Source: Mucilaginibacter sp. 14171R-50
GTDB lineage: Bacteria; Bacteroidota; Bacteroidia; Sphingobacteriales; Sphingobacteriaceae
NCBI RefSeq assembly: GCF_010093045.1
Contig: NZ_CP048115.1
Span: forward strand, 2,790,001-2,854,000
Length of the DNA: 64,000 nucleotides
Reading direction: 5' to 3'
Of the stretch, positions 27,881 through 35,852 are shown piece after piece (position 1 is the stretch's first letter; each line of letters starts with the position of its first letter). Below the pieces are notes generated by a model, which was not told where the DNA came from, made no database searches, and saw only the letters and a program-made list of their open reading frames with translations. The translations under genes were made by a program, and so were the position numbers.

Positions 27881-28543
27881 ATGAAAAGATATATAAGTTA
27901 CATCGCCCTAATGTTAACAGGGGTAATACTTGTTTCGTGCCACAAGGATAATTTTAATTACAAGCCAGGTTATGTGGGCCGCTCTAAAATAACCATATAC
28001 CCCGTTATCACCGTTAAAGGGGATGATTATGTGCTGGTTAAAAAAGGCGATACCTATAACGACCCGGGCGCTACAGCCAAAGCCGGTACCGAGGATGTTG
28101 AAATAACCAGCACCGCTGTAACCACAAATGCTGCCGGGGTGTATACCCAAACATATACCGCAACCAACGCAGATGGTTTTTCGGCGACGGCTACACGCCA
28201 CGTGGTAGTTTACGATACCGATGCAAGTGCCGCCTCGAACGATTTTTCGGGTAATTATGCGCGTAGTACAAACGGCTCTGTAGCCGAAGTAACAAAGCTC
28301 GCGCCGGGCGTTTACTCGGTTTTTAACCCCGGCGGCGCGCCCGGGACCAACCTTACCGTAATAGCGTTTAATGATACCGGCAATGATTTTTACATCCCGC
28401 AGCAAAATGCCAGCGATGGGTCGCCCACCAGCTCGTCGCAAGAGTCATCGGTAAGCGCACCCGGCGGAAAACTCGCGGGTTTTAAATGGGCAATTGTAAA
28501 CCCAACTTACGGGCCGGCGGTAAGGATATTCAATAAAATATAA
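27881..28543 (+). CDS. Lipoprotein with Ig-like DUF5011/DUF5012-type domain
   Basis: This 220-residue lipoprotein has lipobox LVSC (Cys20). Residues 40-118 form an immunoglobulin-like domain with KGDTYNDPGATAKAG and GVYTQTYTATNADGFSATATRHVVVYD, a pattern seen in DUF5011/5012 proteins that accompany SusD-like_2 genes. The C-terminal 100 residues are a separate beta-rich domain. It likely sits at the cell surface as a binding subunit of the SusC/D complex. Biochemical role unknown. Confidence 0.78.
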   Translation: MKRYISYIALMLTGVILVSCHKDNFNYKPGYVGRSKITIYPVITVKGDDYVLVKKGDTYNDPGATAKAGTEDVEITSTAVTTNAAGVYTQTYTATNADGFSATATRHVVVYDTDASAASNDFSGNYARSTNGSVAEVTKLAPGVYSVFNPGGAPGTNLTVIAFNDTGNDFYIPQQNASDGSPTSSSQESSVSAPGGKLAGFKWAIVNPTYGPAVRIFNKI

Positions 28544-28553
28544 TTAAGCAACC

Positions 28554-29081
28554 ATGAAAAAAATAATCAATATAAAAAATTTATTGCTAACCGCGCTGGT
28601 TGCGGCTACATTTACCTCGTGCCAAAAGGATGAAGTTATTGGCGGTACTGCCGTACAAAACCTGTCAGGCGAGTTTTGGGTGAAGCTTGACAATGGCGCT
28701 GACCCGACGGGTACTTTTGACGATAGCTATTATACATTATCAACCTACAACACCGCATCAAACAAGGCAGACAGCCTGTGGATAGACGATGACTACGACA
28801 GCCCCGCAGGAAAGCCCTTTTGGGCCATTAAGGGCAAAATTGGCGCCGATGTTAAAAACCTTGCGTTTTCGGGCAAAGATGCAGCCAACCAGATATACGA
28901 GAGCAAGTTTACCATAAGCAACGGTAAAATATTAAGGGGGGCAGCCACAGCGCCTGGCACCAAACTAAAAACAGATTCGATATACTTCGAGGTGCAATTT
29001 GACGACGATCCTATTCCGGGCACGGTTCACAAAGTGAGCGGCTATGCCCGCACCCGCTTTGATGCTGACGATCATTATTAA
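28554..29081 (+). CDS. Putative lipid-binding surface lipoprotein
   Basis: This 175-residue lipoprotein has lipobox FTSC (Cys23). The mature part has LSGEFWVKLD, DDSYYTLSTYNTASNKADSLWIDD and KVSGYARTRFDADDH, which fits the small lipocalin-like family annotated as lipid-binding putative hydrolase (Lipid_bd, PF12888) found beside SusD-like_2/DUF5012 genes. It is the last gene of the operon and is followed by a strong terminator. Any enzymatic activity is unproven. Confidence 0.72.
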   Translation: MKKIINIKNLLLTALVAATFTSCQKDEVIGGTAVQNLSGEFWVKLDNGADPTGTFDDSYYTLSTYNTASNKADSLWIDDDYDSPAGKPFWAIKGKIGADVKNLAFSGKDAANQIYESKFTISNGKILRGAATAPGTKLKTDSIYFEVQFDDDPIPGTVHKVSGYARTRFDADDHY

Positions 29082-29104
29082 TTAACTAATCGACCATAAC
29101 GGGT

Positions 29105-29134
29105 AGCCGGGGCTTAAAAACCCCGGCTTTTTTT
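29105..29134 (+). terminator. Rho-independent terminator of second SusCD operon
   Basis: Perfect 8-bp stem AGCCGGGG (29105-29112) with CCCCGGCT (29121-29128), loop CTTAAAAA, followed by a run of six T. It lies 23 bases after the lipoprotein stop codon. Confidence 0.92.
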
Positions 29135-29330
29135 AGAATAGTGATTTTCACCTATTGGCAATTTTAAACATTACCTAAGTTTGAAATACTGACCGTGATG
29201 TTAATAATATGGTCGGTTAATAGTTATTGAAAAGTCAGTCACGCGAGGTGGGTGACTTTTTTATTATACACGGCGCTGAACGCTGTTCGTTTCGCCCGCG
29301 GCAAAAAAAATATTGAATTGGGAGTGGTTA

Positions 29331-29571
29331 CAGAGGCGCATTATCACAAGTTTATGTGGATATGGAAAAAAACTGCGGGGTAGTGGTGAACTTTCTTTCT
29401 GACGCTTTGCGTTACAGCCCGGAAAATCAAGGATCATTATTTACACCCGGGCGCAGGGTGATGAATTTGTCATCTCGGTAAAAGACCAAGGGAAGGGGAT
29501 AGACTATATCAAACGGTTGCAGTCAACTGCAGTTGCAATAAGTTTAGGTATATTTGTTAACCGCTTTAACA
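29331..29571 (+). pseudogene. Decayed histidine kinase ATPase-domain fragment
   Basis: There is no open gene here, but two frames give kinase-like sequence. From about 29337 one frame reads ALSQVYVDMEKNCGVVVNFL, continuing SDALRYSPEN, an N-box region. After a frame change near 29430 another reads IIYTRAQGDEFVISVKDQG, continuing KGIDYIKR, the G1-box strand. Both ends are missing and the remainder is degraded. The fragment abuts the CRP-family gene and its tail runs in frame into that gene's ATG. It is a remnant of a sensor kinase removed by deletion. The rest of the 29135-29582 gap holds a weak hairpin (AAAAGTCA/TGACTTTT near 29230-29260) and nothing else I recognise. Confidence 0.7.
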
Positions 29572-29582
29572 GTAATATCCAT

Positions 29583-30227
29583 ATGGCCTACTACTCACAA
29601 CCAACCGTGGCGCTTGACAGCCTGTTCCCGCAATTTGAGCCTGCATTGAAAACATTTCTTCAGGAAAATGCGCATTTGGTAAGGGTTGCTGCCGGAGAGC
29701 AGATCATGCGTACGGGACAATACATCCGCGCAACGGTTATGGTACTCGAGGGTCGCGTAAAGCTTTACCGGGAGGGGGATGAGGGCGGCGAGTTTTTTAT
29801 GTACTATCTGGAACCGGGCGATGCCTGCGCGCTCTCGATGATCTGCGCAACCAAACAGCAAACCAGCCAGGTAACGGCCAAAGCCGTTGAAGATACACTG
29901 TTGCTTAGCATACCGATAATGTTAATGGACGAAATGATGAAGCAGTTTAAAACCTGGTATTATTTTGTTTTGGAAACTTATCGCGCGCGTTACGAAGAGT
30001 TGTTGGTGGTTATTGACCATATCGCGTTTAAAAGCATGGATGAACGCCTGTATTTCTACCTGTCTGATCAGTATAAAAAGCTGGCTACGCGCGAATTGCG
30101 CATAACCCATCAAGAAATAGCGGCCGACCTGAACTCCTCGCGCGAGGTGATCTCCCGTTTACTCAAGAAAATGGAACAACGCGGCGACCTGCGGCTGCAT
30201 CGCAGCGCTATAGAATGGCTTAAATAG
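29583..30227 (+). CDS. CRP/FNR-family transcriptional regulator
   Basis: This 214-residue protein starts at MAYYSQPTVALDSLF; upstream in-frame codons belong to the kinase remnant. Residues 20-130 form the cyclic-nucleotide-binding-like barrel (GEQIMRTGQYI, GRVKLYREGDEGGEFFMYYLEPGDACALSM) without an obvious cAMP-binding RS motif. The HTH near 174-197, ITHQEIAADLNSSREVISRLL, has the R-E-x-x-x-R pattern with which E. coli CRP reads GTGA. Two TGTGA-N6-TNACC sites occur upstream of sulfur genes on the opposite strand (33921-33937 and 34777-34793). It is therefore the likely regulator of the sulfur/redox cluster, sensing redox or sulfur state rather than cAMP. Confidence 0.92.
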   Translation: MAYYSQPTVALDSLFPQFEPALKTFLQENAHLVRVAAGEQIMRTGQYIRATVMVLEGRVKLYREGDEGGEFFMYYLEPGDACALSMICATKQQTSQVTAKAVEDTLLLSIPIMLMDEMMKQFKTWYYFVLETYRARYEELLVVIDHIAFKSMDERLYFYLSDQYKKLATRELRITHQEIAADLNSSREVISRLLKKMEQRGDLRLHRSAIEWLK

Positions 30228-30239
30228 CCGGCGCCCCCG

Positions 30240-30701
30240 TTAACGTACGCCGAAGGAACGGCTAAGGCTATCCGCCCAGCCAATCAACCTTTGCTTTTCT
30301 GCTGCTGAAAGCACTGCATCGCGATGGATCATCGTATAGATGCCCATTGGCATTTCGTCTTCCTTAATCTCGTCTACCAGGTCGCTCAATTTGTGCTGTT
30401 TCCTGTTGGTGCTGTATGTATTAAATTCATCAAAGTTGAGGTGCTCCTTACCCTCGTTTACATCGTGTGCCAGCAACCACGCCACGGGTTGTATGGTATT
30501 ATACCACGGATAGTACGTATTGTTGGAATGGCAGTCATAGCAGCTGCGTTTAAGCACGGTACGCACATCTGCCGGAACGTTGTAAAATTTTTCAATTCCG
30601 TTTACGGATGGCCCGGACGATATGTTTTTTGAAGGCCTTATCAGTTGTATAGCTATAAACAGCACCAACACGCCCAAAAGTATTTTCTTTAAAATTGTCA
30701 T
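30240..30701 (-). CDS. Haem-binding domain protein (single CxxCH, membrane anchored)
   Basis: This 153-residue protein has an N-terminal membrane anchor (residues 4-20) and a c-type haem motif CYDCH (Cys54, Cys57, His58) in RSCYDCHSNNTYYPWYN. PVAWLLAHDVNEGKEHLNFDEF and EMPMGIYTMIHRDAVLSAAEK complete the haem-binding domain (PF14376-like) common in Bacteroidota. It is a periplasmic electron carrier candidate. It converges with the CRP gene and lies 10 bases after the VIT gene on the same strand. Confidence 0.87.
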   Translation of the reverse strand: MTILKKILLGVLVLFIAIQLIRPSKNISSGPSVNGIEKFYNVPADVRTVLKRSCYDCHSNNTYYPWYNTIQPVAWLLAHDVNEGKEHLNFDEFNTYSTNRKQHKLSDLVDEIKEDEMPMGIYTMIHRDAVLSAAEKQRLIGWADSLSRSFGVR

Positions 30702-30711
30702 CGATAGCAGT

Positions 30712-31413
30712 TTAAATTTTTACTCCAAATAAATAACCAACCAGCGCGGATAAGCCCATGGCAAGCGTTCCCCAGATGGTGATCCGGATGATCGCTTTTT
30801 TAACGTCGGAGCCTCCGGCACGTGCCGCGATGGCGCCCAGAATGCTCAGGAACAAGATGGTGAAAGCATACAGGTAATATTCCATTTGCCTGACGGGCGC
30901 GAACAAGATAACCATAAGCGGCAGCACCCCGCCCGTGGTGAAAGATGCACCCGATGCCAGCGCCGCCTGTATTGGATTAGCCTGGCTGATCTCGTTAATG
31001 CCCAACTCGTCGCGCACATGCGCGCCTAAGGCATCTGCCGCCATCAGTTCAGTAGCTACCTGCCTGGCCGTTTCCTTCTTCAATCCACGCCGCTCATATA
31101 TTTCTGCCAATATGTTTAGCTCTGCCTCGGGCATATCCTTCAGTTCCTGCGCTTCCCGGGTGATATCGGCTTGCTCCGTATCGGTTTGCGAGCTAACCGA
31201 CACATATTCGCCCGCCGCCATCGATAATGCGCCCGCCACCAGCCCGGCAACCGTTGCCAAAACAATCGGCTCCCTGGTATTGCTTGCCGCGGCCACGCCG
31301 ATGGCGAGGCTTGAAATGGATATGATACCGTCATTAGCCCCCAGAACGGCTGCCCTGAGCCAGTTGCTGCGTTTGATGTAATGACTGTCCAGATAATTAT
31401 CTATAGTTAGCAT
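30712..31413 (-). CDS. VIT1/CCC1-family iron/manganese transporter
   Basis: This 233-residue membrane protein has the family signature SNWLRAAVLGANDGIISISSL at the N-terminus, AGALSMAAGEYVSVSSQ in helix 2, an acidic cytoplasmic metal-binding segment (EAELNILAEIYERRGL, VRDELG) and three C-terminal helices. Members move Fe2+ or Mn2+ out of the cytosol. It lies in the same-strand series as the YeeE and persulfide dioxygenase genes, so it may serve iron homeostasis under sulfide or redox stress. That link is inferred from position only. Confidence 0.9.
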   Translation of the reverse strand: MLTIDNYLDSHYIKRSNWLRAAVLGANDGIISISSLAIGVAAASNTREPIVLATVAGLVAGALSMAAGEYVSVSSQTDTEQADITREAQELKDMPEAELNILAEIYERRGLKKETARQVATELMAADALGAHVRDELGINEISQANPIQAALASGASFTTGGVLPLMVILFAPVRQMEYYLYAFTILFLSILGAIAARAGGSDVKKAIIRITIWGTLAMGLSALVGYLFGVKI

Positions 31414-31466
31414 AGTAAAACCTGATTAAGCGGCAAGTTAATAAAAGCAGCCGTATTTTAATAGTG

Positions 31467-31880
31467 TCAATGAGGCAGCCGTTCTTTGACGCGGCCGTAC
31501 ACAAATGTTCCCGCAAGCGCGCCTAAAACAACAATGGTCATGGCCAGATAGCCATAGCCAATGTTTACAAACATTGGCCCTGGGCAGGCGCCTGTAAGCG
31601 CCCAGCCCAAACCAAATATCAGGCCGCCCACGGCATACTTTACCCATTGTTTATCTTTTGCAGCAAGCCTGATCTGAACGCCTTGCACATCGCGCAGTTT
31701 TAATTTTTTGATCAGGAAAACCGATATCATTCCAAAAATTACCGCCGTGCCAATGATGCCATACATGTGGAAGGATTGAAAACGGAACATTTCCTGAATC
31801 CGATACCAGCTTACCGCTTCTGATTTCACCATTACGATGCCGAAAACGATGCCGGCTAAAATAAACTTGAGTCCTTTCAT
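31467..31880 (-). CDS. YeeE/YedE-type sulfur transporter, half protein (DUF6691-like)
   Basis: This 137-residue membrane protein has about four helices. ALTGACPGPMFVNIGYG is the conserved cysteine motif of the YeeE/YedE thiosulfate-uptake family. It is half the length of full YeeE. The other half is encoded directly upstream (31883-32443), with two bases between that stop and this start, so the two halves probably assemble as a heterodimer. It brings a sulfur compound such as thiosulfate into the cell for the downstream-acting rhodanese. Confidence 0.88.
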   Translation of the reverse strand: MKGLKFILAGIVFGIVMVKSEAVSWYRIQEMFRFQSFHMYGIIGTAVIFGMISVFLIKKLKLRDVQGVQIRLAAKDKQWVKYAVGGLIFGLGWALTGACPGPMFVNIGYGYLAMTIVVLGALAGTFVYGRVKERLPH

Positions 31881-31882
31881 AA

Positions 31883-32443
31883 TTAAAATATCAGCGGAAA
31901 TAATAAGTGGGTCATGATCAGACCGCCCGCAAAAAAGCCGATCACCGCTACTAACGACGGTAACTGCAGGTTAGACAGGCCACTGATGGCATGCCCCGAC
32001 GTACAGCCGCCCGCATAGCGCGAGCCAAAGCCGATCAGCAGGCCGCCTGCAAGCATCAGGCCGACATTCTGTAACGACAATGACTGCAGCCCGAATAGCT
32101 GTTCGGGTTCTAATTGTCCGTCAAAATGGATCCCCAGCGCATTCAGGTCGGTAATAGTTGCTGCCGATAACTGCAGGGGCTGTTGGCTTTGCAACCAGGT
32201 ACGGGCAATTAACCCGCCCAGAACAGAACCCAGCAGGAACAGCAGGTTCCATTTTTGAGTTTTCCAGTCGAAATCAAAAAAAGACGTTTTTTTGCCCGCG
32301 CCGGCCAGGGTGCAAAGCGTTCGCAGATTAGAGGAAAAACCAAAGGATTTGCCAAAAAACAATAAAGTTACCATGATAGCCGCAATAACGGCCCCCGAGG
32401 TGTACCAGGGCCAGGGTTGCTTAAGTAATTCGATCATATTCAA
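31883..32443 (-). CDS. YeeE/YedE-type sulfur transporter, half protein
   Basis: This 186-residue membrane protein has GSRYAGGCTSGHAISGLSNLQ, the GGCTSGH motif whose cysteine contacts thiosulfate in YeeE. It ends in a further helix FFAGGLIMTHLLFPLIF. It is the larger partner of the half transporter encoded next to it and lies 12 bases downstream of the persulfide dioxygenase gene, so all three form one transcription unit. Confidence 0.9.
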   Translation of the reverse strand: MNMIELLKQPWPWYTSGAVIAAIMVTLLFFGKSFGFSSNLRTLCTLAGAGKKTSFFDFDWKTQKWNLLFLLGSVLGGLIARTWLQSQQPLQLSAATITDLNALGIHFDGQLEPEQLFGLQSLSLQNVGLMLAGGLLIGFGSRYAGGCTSGHAISGLSNLQLPSLVAVIGFFAGGLIMTHLLFPLIF

Positions 32444-32455
32444 AAATAATACTAT

Positions 32456-33874
32456 TTATACAATGGAGGTTGGGCAAACATAATCTGTTATTTTAAATCT
32501 GCCTGATGCTTTCATCGCTTTAAAACCCCCTTTAATATCAATAAGGTTATCATATCCCCGCGCGCGCAGTATCGAATTAAAGATCATGGAACGGTACCCG
32601 CCGGCACAATGCACAAAGTACTTTTCGTTTTTGGCAAGTTTAGCTATCTGTTCATTGATCGTATCTAAGGGAAGTGTTTCTGCACCTGTAACATGCTCTG
32701 ACAGGTATTCCGGATATTTTCTGACATCCAGCAGCTTTACCCGTTCGCCCGATGCCTCCAGGTCGGCAACTTCCTCCGGCGTGAGCGAAACGATATGGTC
32801 GGTTTCTTTTCCGGCAGTTGTCCATGCGGGCATGCCGCCTTTCAAGTATCCAATAGCATGATCAAAACCCACCCGCGCTAAACGGGTCACTACCTCCTCC
32901 TCACGCCCCGCTTCGGTAATCAGCAGTATCGGCTGCTCAATATCGGGTATCAGGGCGCCAACCCATGGGGCAAAGTTACCATCGATTCCGATGTTCACCG
33001 CATTAGGGATGAATTGACGGGCAAAATCCTGTGCGTCGCGGGTATCCAGGATCAAGGCGCCCGTTTCATTAGCTGTGGCTTCAAATTCTTCTGCCGAAAG
33101 CGGCTTCGTACCATGACTGATCACCTGGTCGATATTTTCGTAACCCTCCTTATTCATTTTTACGTTTTTTGGAAAATATGCAGGCGGCGCGGTAAGGCCC
33201 CGGGTCACTTCTGTGATAAATTCCTGCCGTGTCATGTTAGCGCGCAGCGCGTAGTTGTATTTTTTTTGGTTCCCCAACGTATCGGTAGTTTCCTGGCTCA
33301 TGTTTTTGCCGCAGGCGGAGCCGGCCCCGTGAGCAGGGTAAATAATAATGTTGTCTGCCAAAGGCATGATCTTGTTTCGCAACGAGTCGTAAAGCGTTCC
33401 GGCTAACTGTTCCATTGTCATACCGGCTGCTTTTTGCGCCAGGTCCGGACGACCCACATCGCCGATAAATAGCGTATCGCCCGAAAATAGTGCCGTTTCT
33501 TTACCGTTTTCATCGGTCAGCAAATAACAGGTGGACTCCAGGGTATGGCCGGGTGTGTGTATCACACGCAGTTTTACTTTGCCCAGCGCCAGTTCGTCGC
33601 CGTCTTTAGCTACATGGGCAGCAAAAGCAGGAGTCGCTGTAGGGCCATATACAATTTCCGCTCCGGTTTTATTAGCCAGGTCGATATGCCCGGATACGAA
33701 ATCAGCGTGAAAGTGGGTTTCTAACACATACTTCACCGTTGCGCCGCCGCGTTTGGCCCGTTCAATATACGGTGAAACTTCGCGTAGCGGATCGATGATC
33801 GCAGCTTCATTTTCTGATTGGATGTAGTAGGCGCCCTGCGCCAGGCATCCGGTGTAGATCTGTTCAATGATCAT
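32456..33874 (-). CDS. Metallo-beta-lactamase/rhodanese fusion (persulfide dioxygenase type)
   Basis: This 472-residue protein starts at MIIEQIYTGCLAQ; an ATG 21 bases upstream adds non-family residues. The N-terminal MBL domain has THFHADFVSGH (His54, His56, Asp58), TPGHTLEST and FSGDTLFIGDVGRPD, the ETHE1/CstB persulfide dioxygenase pattern. Two rhodanese domains follow. The first (about 260-350) has LLITEAGREEE with no catalytic cysteine. The second (about 370-465) has VHCAGGYRS with an intact one. It oxidises persulfide to sulfite and may make thiosulfate, which fits the sulfur transporters around it. A CRP-like operator lies 47-63 bases upstream. Confidence 0.93.
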   Translation of the reverse strand: MIIEQIYTGCLAQGAYYIQSENEAAIIDPLREVSPYIERAKRGGATVKYVLETHFHADFVSGHIDLANKTGAEIVYGPTATPAFAAHVAKDGDELALGKVKLRVIHTPGHTLESTCYLLTDENGKETALFSGDTLFIGDVGRPDLAQKAAGMTMEQLAGTLYDSLRNKIMPLADNIIIYPAHGAGSACGKNMSQETTDTLGNQKKYNYALRANMTRQEFITEVTRGLTAPPAYFPKNVKMNKEGYENIDQVISHGTKPLSAEEFEATANETGALILDTRDAQDFARQFIPNAVNIGIDGNFAPWVGALIPDIEQPILLITEAGREEEVVTRLARVGFDHAIGYLKGGMPAWTTAGKETDHIVSLTPEEVADLEASGERVKLLDVRKYPEYLSEHVTGAETLPLDTINEQIAKLAKNEKYFVHCAGGYRSMIFNSILRARGYDNLIDIKGGFKAMKASGRFKITDYVCPTSIV

Positions 33875-33920
33875 AGCTAAATAATTTAAATTCAAATTTC
33901 TGTAAATGATTTATTGATTT

Positions 33921-33937
33921 CGGTGACCATGGTCACA
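33921..33937 (-). promoter_or_regulatory. CRP-like operator upstream of persulfide dioxygenase gene
   Basis: On the minus strand the site reads TGTGACCATGGTCACCG, which is TGTGA-CCATGG-TCACC with a perfect 14-bp palindrome GTGACCATGGTCAC. It matches the CRP consensus TGTGA-N6-TCACA at nine of ten defined bases. It is 14/17 identical to the second site upstream of the TauE gene and at a similar distance from its gene start. Confidence 0.75.
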
Positions 33938-33939
33938 CT

Positions 33940-34743
33940 TCATGAGCTCAGCACAAGTTCTTTAATGACGATGTAGCTACCCATGGCCAGCACAAACCAG
34001 CCGAAGCCCTTTTTGAGCTTGCTGCCATCTATTTTTTTGTTAAGCATGCCGCCGACAAAAATTCCGGCAATGGCGATGGCCGTAATTTTCAATAGAAAAA
34101 ACCAGTTGATGGTGAAATGACCCAGGTCGCCGGTAAACCCTATCAGCGAATTAAGGGCGATGATCAACAATGACGTGCCCACAGCTTCTTTGATATGTAA
34201 GCCTACCAACAGCACCAGGGCAGGTATCAGCAGAAAGCCGCCGCCAGCCCCCAGTATGCCCGTTGCCAGGCCGATAGCTATCCCGTAACCAAAAAGCTTA
34301 GGCAGGTTTAATGGCCTTGAACTTGCTGTAAGTTCACGATCATTTGCATTGCCGGTACGGATCATGGCGCTTGCGGCAAGGACCATAAGTATCGCGAAAA
34401 GGATCATAGTTAGCCGGTTTGCTGTTATTTCAAAGGAGCCCACCTGGCCGAGATGTTTTGGAATAACCGGAATAAGGAACCTTCTGGTCAGAAAAACCGT
34501 GGTGATTGAGCTAAACCCAAACAGCAGCGCAGCTTTAATATTGACCAGGTTTTGCCGGTAACTGTTGATGGCACCCACTAGGCTGGTAGACCCGACAATG
34601 AACAAAGAGTACGATGTGGCAAGCAGTGGGTTGATGCCGAACAGGTAAACCAGAACCGGCACGGTTATGATGGAACCGCCACCGCCGATCAAACCAAGCG
34701 AAATACCAATAAAAGCAGCAGCGAAATAAGCGATCATCTCCAT
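33940..34743 (-). CDS. TauE/SafE-family sulfite/anion exporter
   Basis: This membrane protein has about 267 residues, starting at MEMIAYFAAAFIGIS; an ATG six codons upstream is possible. The two inverted halves both carry the family motif (LGLIGGGGSIITVPVLVY and GILGAGGGFLLIPALVLL), and about eight helices are predicted. It likely exports sulfite made by the persulfide dioxygenase encoded downstream. A CRP-like site sits 34-50 bases upstream of the chosen start. Confidence 0.92.
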   Translation of the reverse strand: MEMIAYFAAAFIGISLGLIGGGGSIITVPVLVYLFGINPLLATSYSLFIVGSTSLVGAINSYRQNLVNIKAALLFGFSSITTVFLTRRFLIPVIPKHLGQVGSFEITANRLTMILFAILMVLAASAMIRTGNANDRELTASSRPLNLPKLFGYGIAIGLATGILGAGGGFLLIPALVLLVGLHIKEAVGTSLLIIALNSLIGFTGDLGHFTINWFFLLKITAIAIAGIFVGGMLNKKIDGSKLKKGFGWFVLAMGSYIVIKELVLSS

Positions 34744-34776
34744 GACCACAAAAATCTGCATATCTAAACTTAAGTA

Positions 34777-34793
34777 CGGTAACTTTGGTCACA
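34777..34793 (-). promoter_or_regulatory. CRP-like operator upstream of TauE/SafE gene
   Basis: On the minus strand it reads TGTGACCAAAGTTACCG, that is TGTGA-CCAAAG-TTACC. It differs from the site at 33921-33937 at only three of 17 positions. Its location shortly before the exporter start suggests control by the nearby CRP/FNR-type regulator. Confidence 0.7.
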
Positions 34794-34958
34794 TTTGATC
34801 TTGTAACACCAAAAAAAAGACCAGCCTCCTTTTTGCTATAATAATTAAAGTGCCCGGATCTACTGGACACCACAACAGTTTCATCAACAGAAGATACGGG
34901 CTTTGTTATTTTTATAGGTATAAAATGAGTGGCCTGGTTTACCGGGGTATACTACCCA

Positions 34959-35789
34959 TCATAAAATATCCAGGTCTCGCGCTACGTAATAGCTGGGTAC
35001 CAGCGGCCGGTAGCCGATCTTTCTGAGTTTGGAGATGTCCGTGATACCTTCGAAGGGGTCAGTTAAGGGGCCTTGTTCGGCGTCAAAGGTCTCCGTTGCT
35101 TTTCCGAAGGCATCTGCCAGTTCGTAGAGGCTGATGGGGGCATCGTCGGCAATGTTATAGATCTGGCCATTGAGGCCGTCTGTTTGCAGTAGTATTTGTA
35201 TGCCCTGGGCCACATCTAAATGATGTACCATTTGCATGCGCCAGCCGGAATGACGGTTCCATTTTTTTAACAGCGGCAGGATCTCTTCGATGTGCGGGTC
35301 TTTGTCGCCATAGACAAAGGCTAAGCGGAGGATGCGGACATCCAGTTCCTTTTTCAGAAGCTCCTCTTCGGCGGCGATCTTACTGGAGGAATAAGCCCTG
35401 GGATCATTGCTGTTCAATACCTCGTCTTCTTTGGCCGGGTGGCCATAACCCGAACTATAAACATTGCTGGTGCTGGTAAATACAAATCTTTTTACGCCTG
35501 CAGCTATGGCGGCATCGGCCAGGGCGATGGCACCGTCGTGGTTGGTTTTGACAATGCTGTCGTTATCAGTGGTACGGAACAAGGCGGCGAGGTGCACCAC
35601 TGCGTCCACGCCCGATACTGCGGGAACCAAGGTAGCTGCATCGAACAGGTCACCAACGATGACTTCGGTGTTTGCCGGGGCTTTAGCGGCATCACGCACC
35701 AATACACGGACAGTATAGCCTTTAGCTATTAAACGGGGAACTAATCTGCTGCCAACCTTTCCGGTGGCACCGGTTACTAATATTTTCAT
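34959..35789 (-). CDS. NAD(P)-dependent epimerase/dehydratase (extended SDR)
   Basis: This 276-residue protein has the Rossmann motif [10 protein letters not shown] (GxxGxxG) at residue 7, the nucleotide-pocket aspartate VDAVVHLAA, serines in [12 protein letters not shown], and the catalytic pair in [11 protein letters not shown] (YxxxK). It probably acts on a nucleotide sugar or a small carbonyl compound in the cytoplasm. It lies 63 bases downstream of an AraC regulator on the same strand. The exact substrate cannot be told. Confidence 0.92.
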   Translation of the reverse strand: MKILVTGATGKVGSRLVPRLIAKGYTVRVLVRDAAKAPANTEVIVGDLFDAATLVPAVSGVDAVVHLAALFRTTDNDSIVKTNHDGAIALADAAIAAGVKRFVFTSTSNVYSSGYGHPAKEDEVLNSNDPRAYSSSKIAAEEELLKKELDVRILRLAFVYGDKDPHIEEILPLLKKWNRHSGWRMQMVHHLDVAQGIQILLQTDGLNGQIYNIADDAPISLYELADAFGKATETFDAEQGPLTDPFEGITDISKLRKIGYRPLVPSYYVARDLDIL

Positions 35790-35852
35790 AACCCAAAGGT
35801 CGGTCGATACGGAAACGTCCGCAAACGAAAATCAAACCAATAAGTATGATAA

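Noticed and set aside
27914..28441. 175-codon minus-strand frame antisense to the DUF5012-like lipoprotein
   Set aside because: The opposite strand has a signal peptide, lipobox and operon spacing; the antisense frame has none.
29225..29262. AAAAGTCA...TGACTTTT hairpin as a terminator
   Set aside because: Stem is short with a long loop, no gene ends nearby on the plus strand, and the SusCD operon already has a better terminator.
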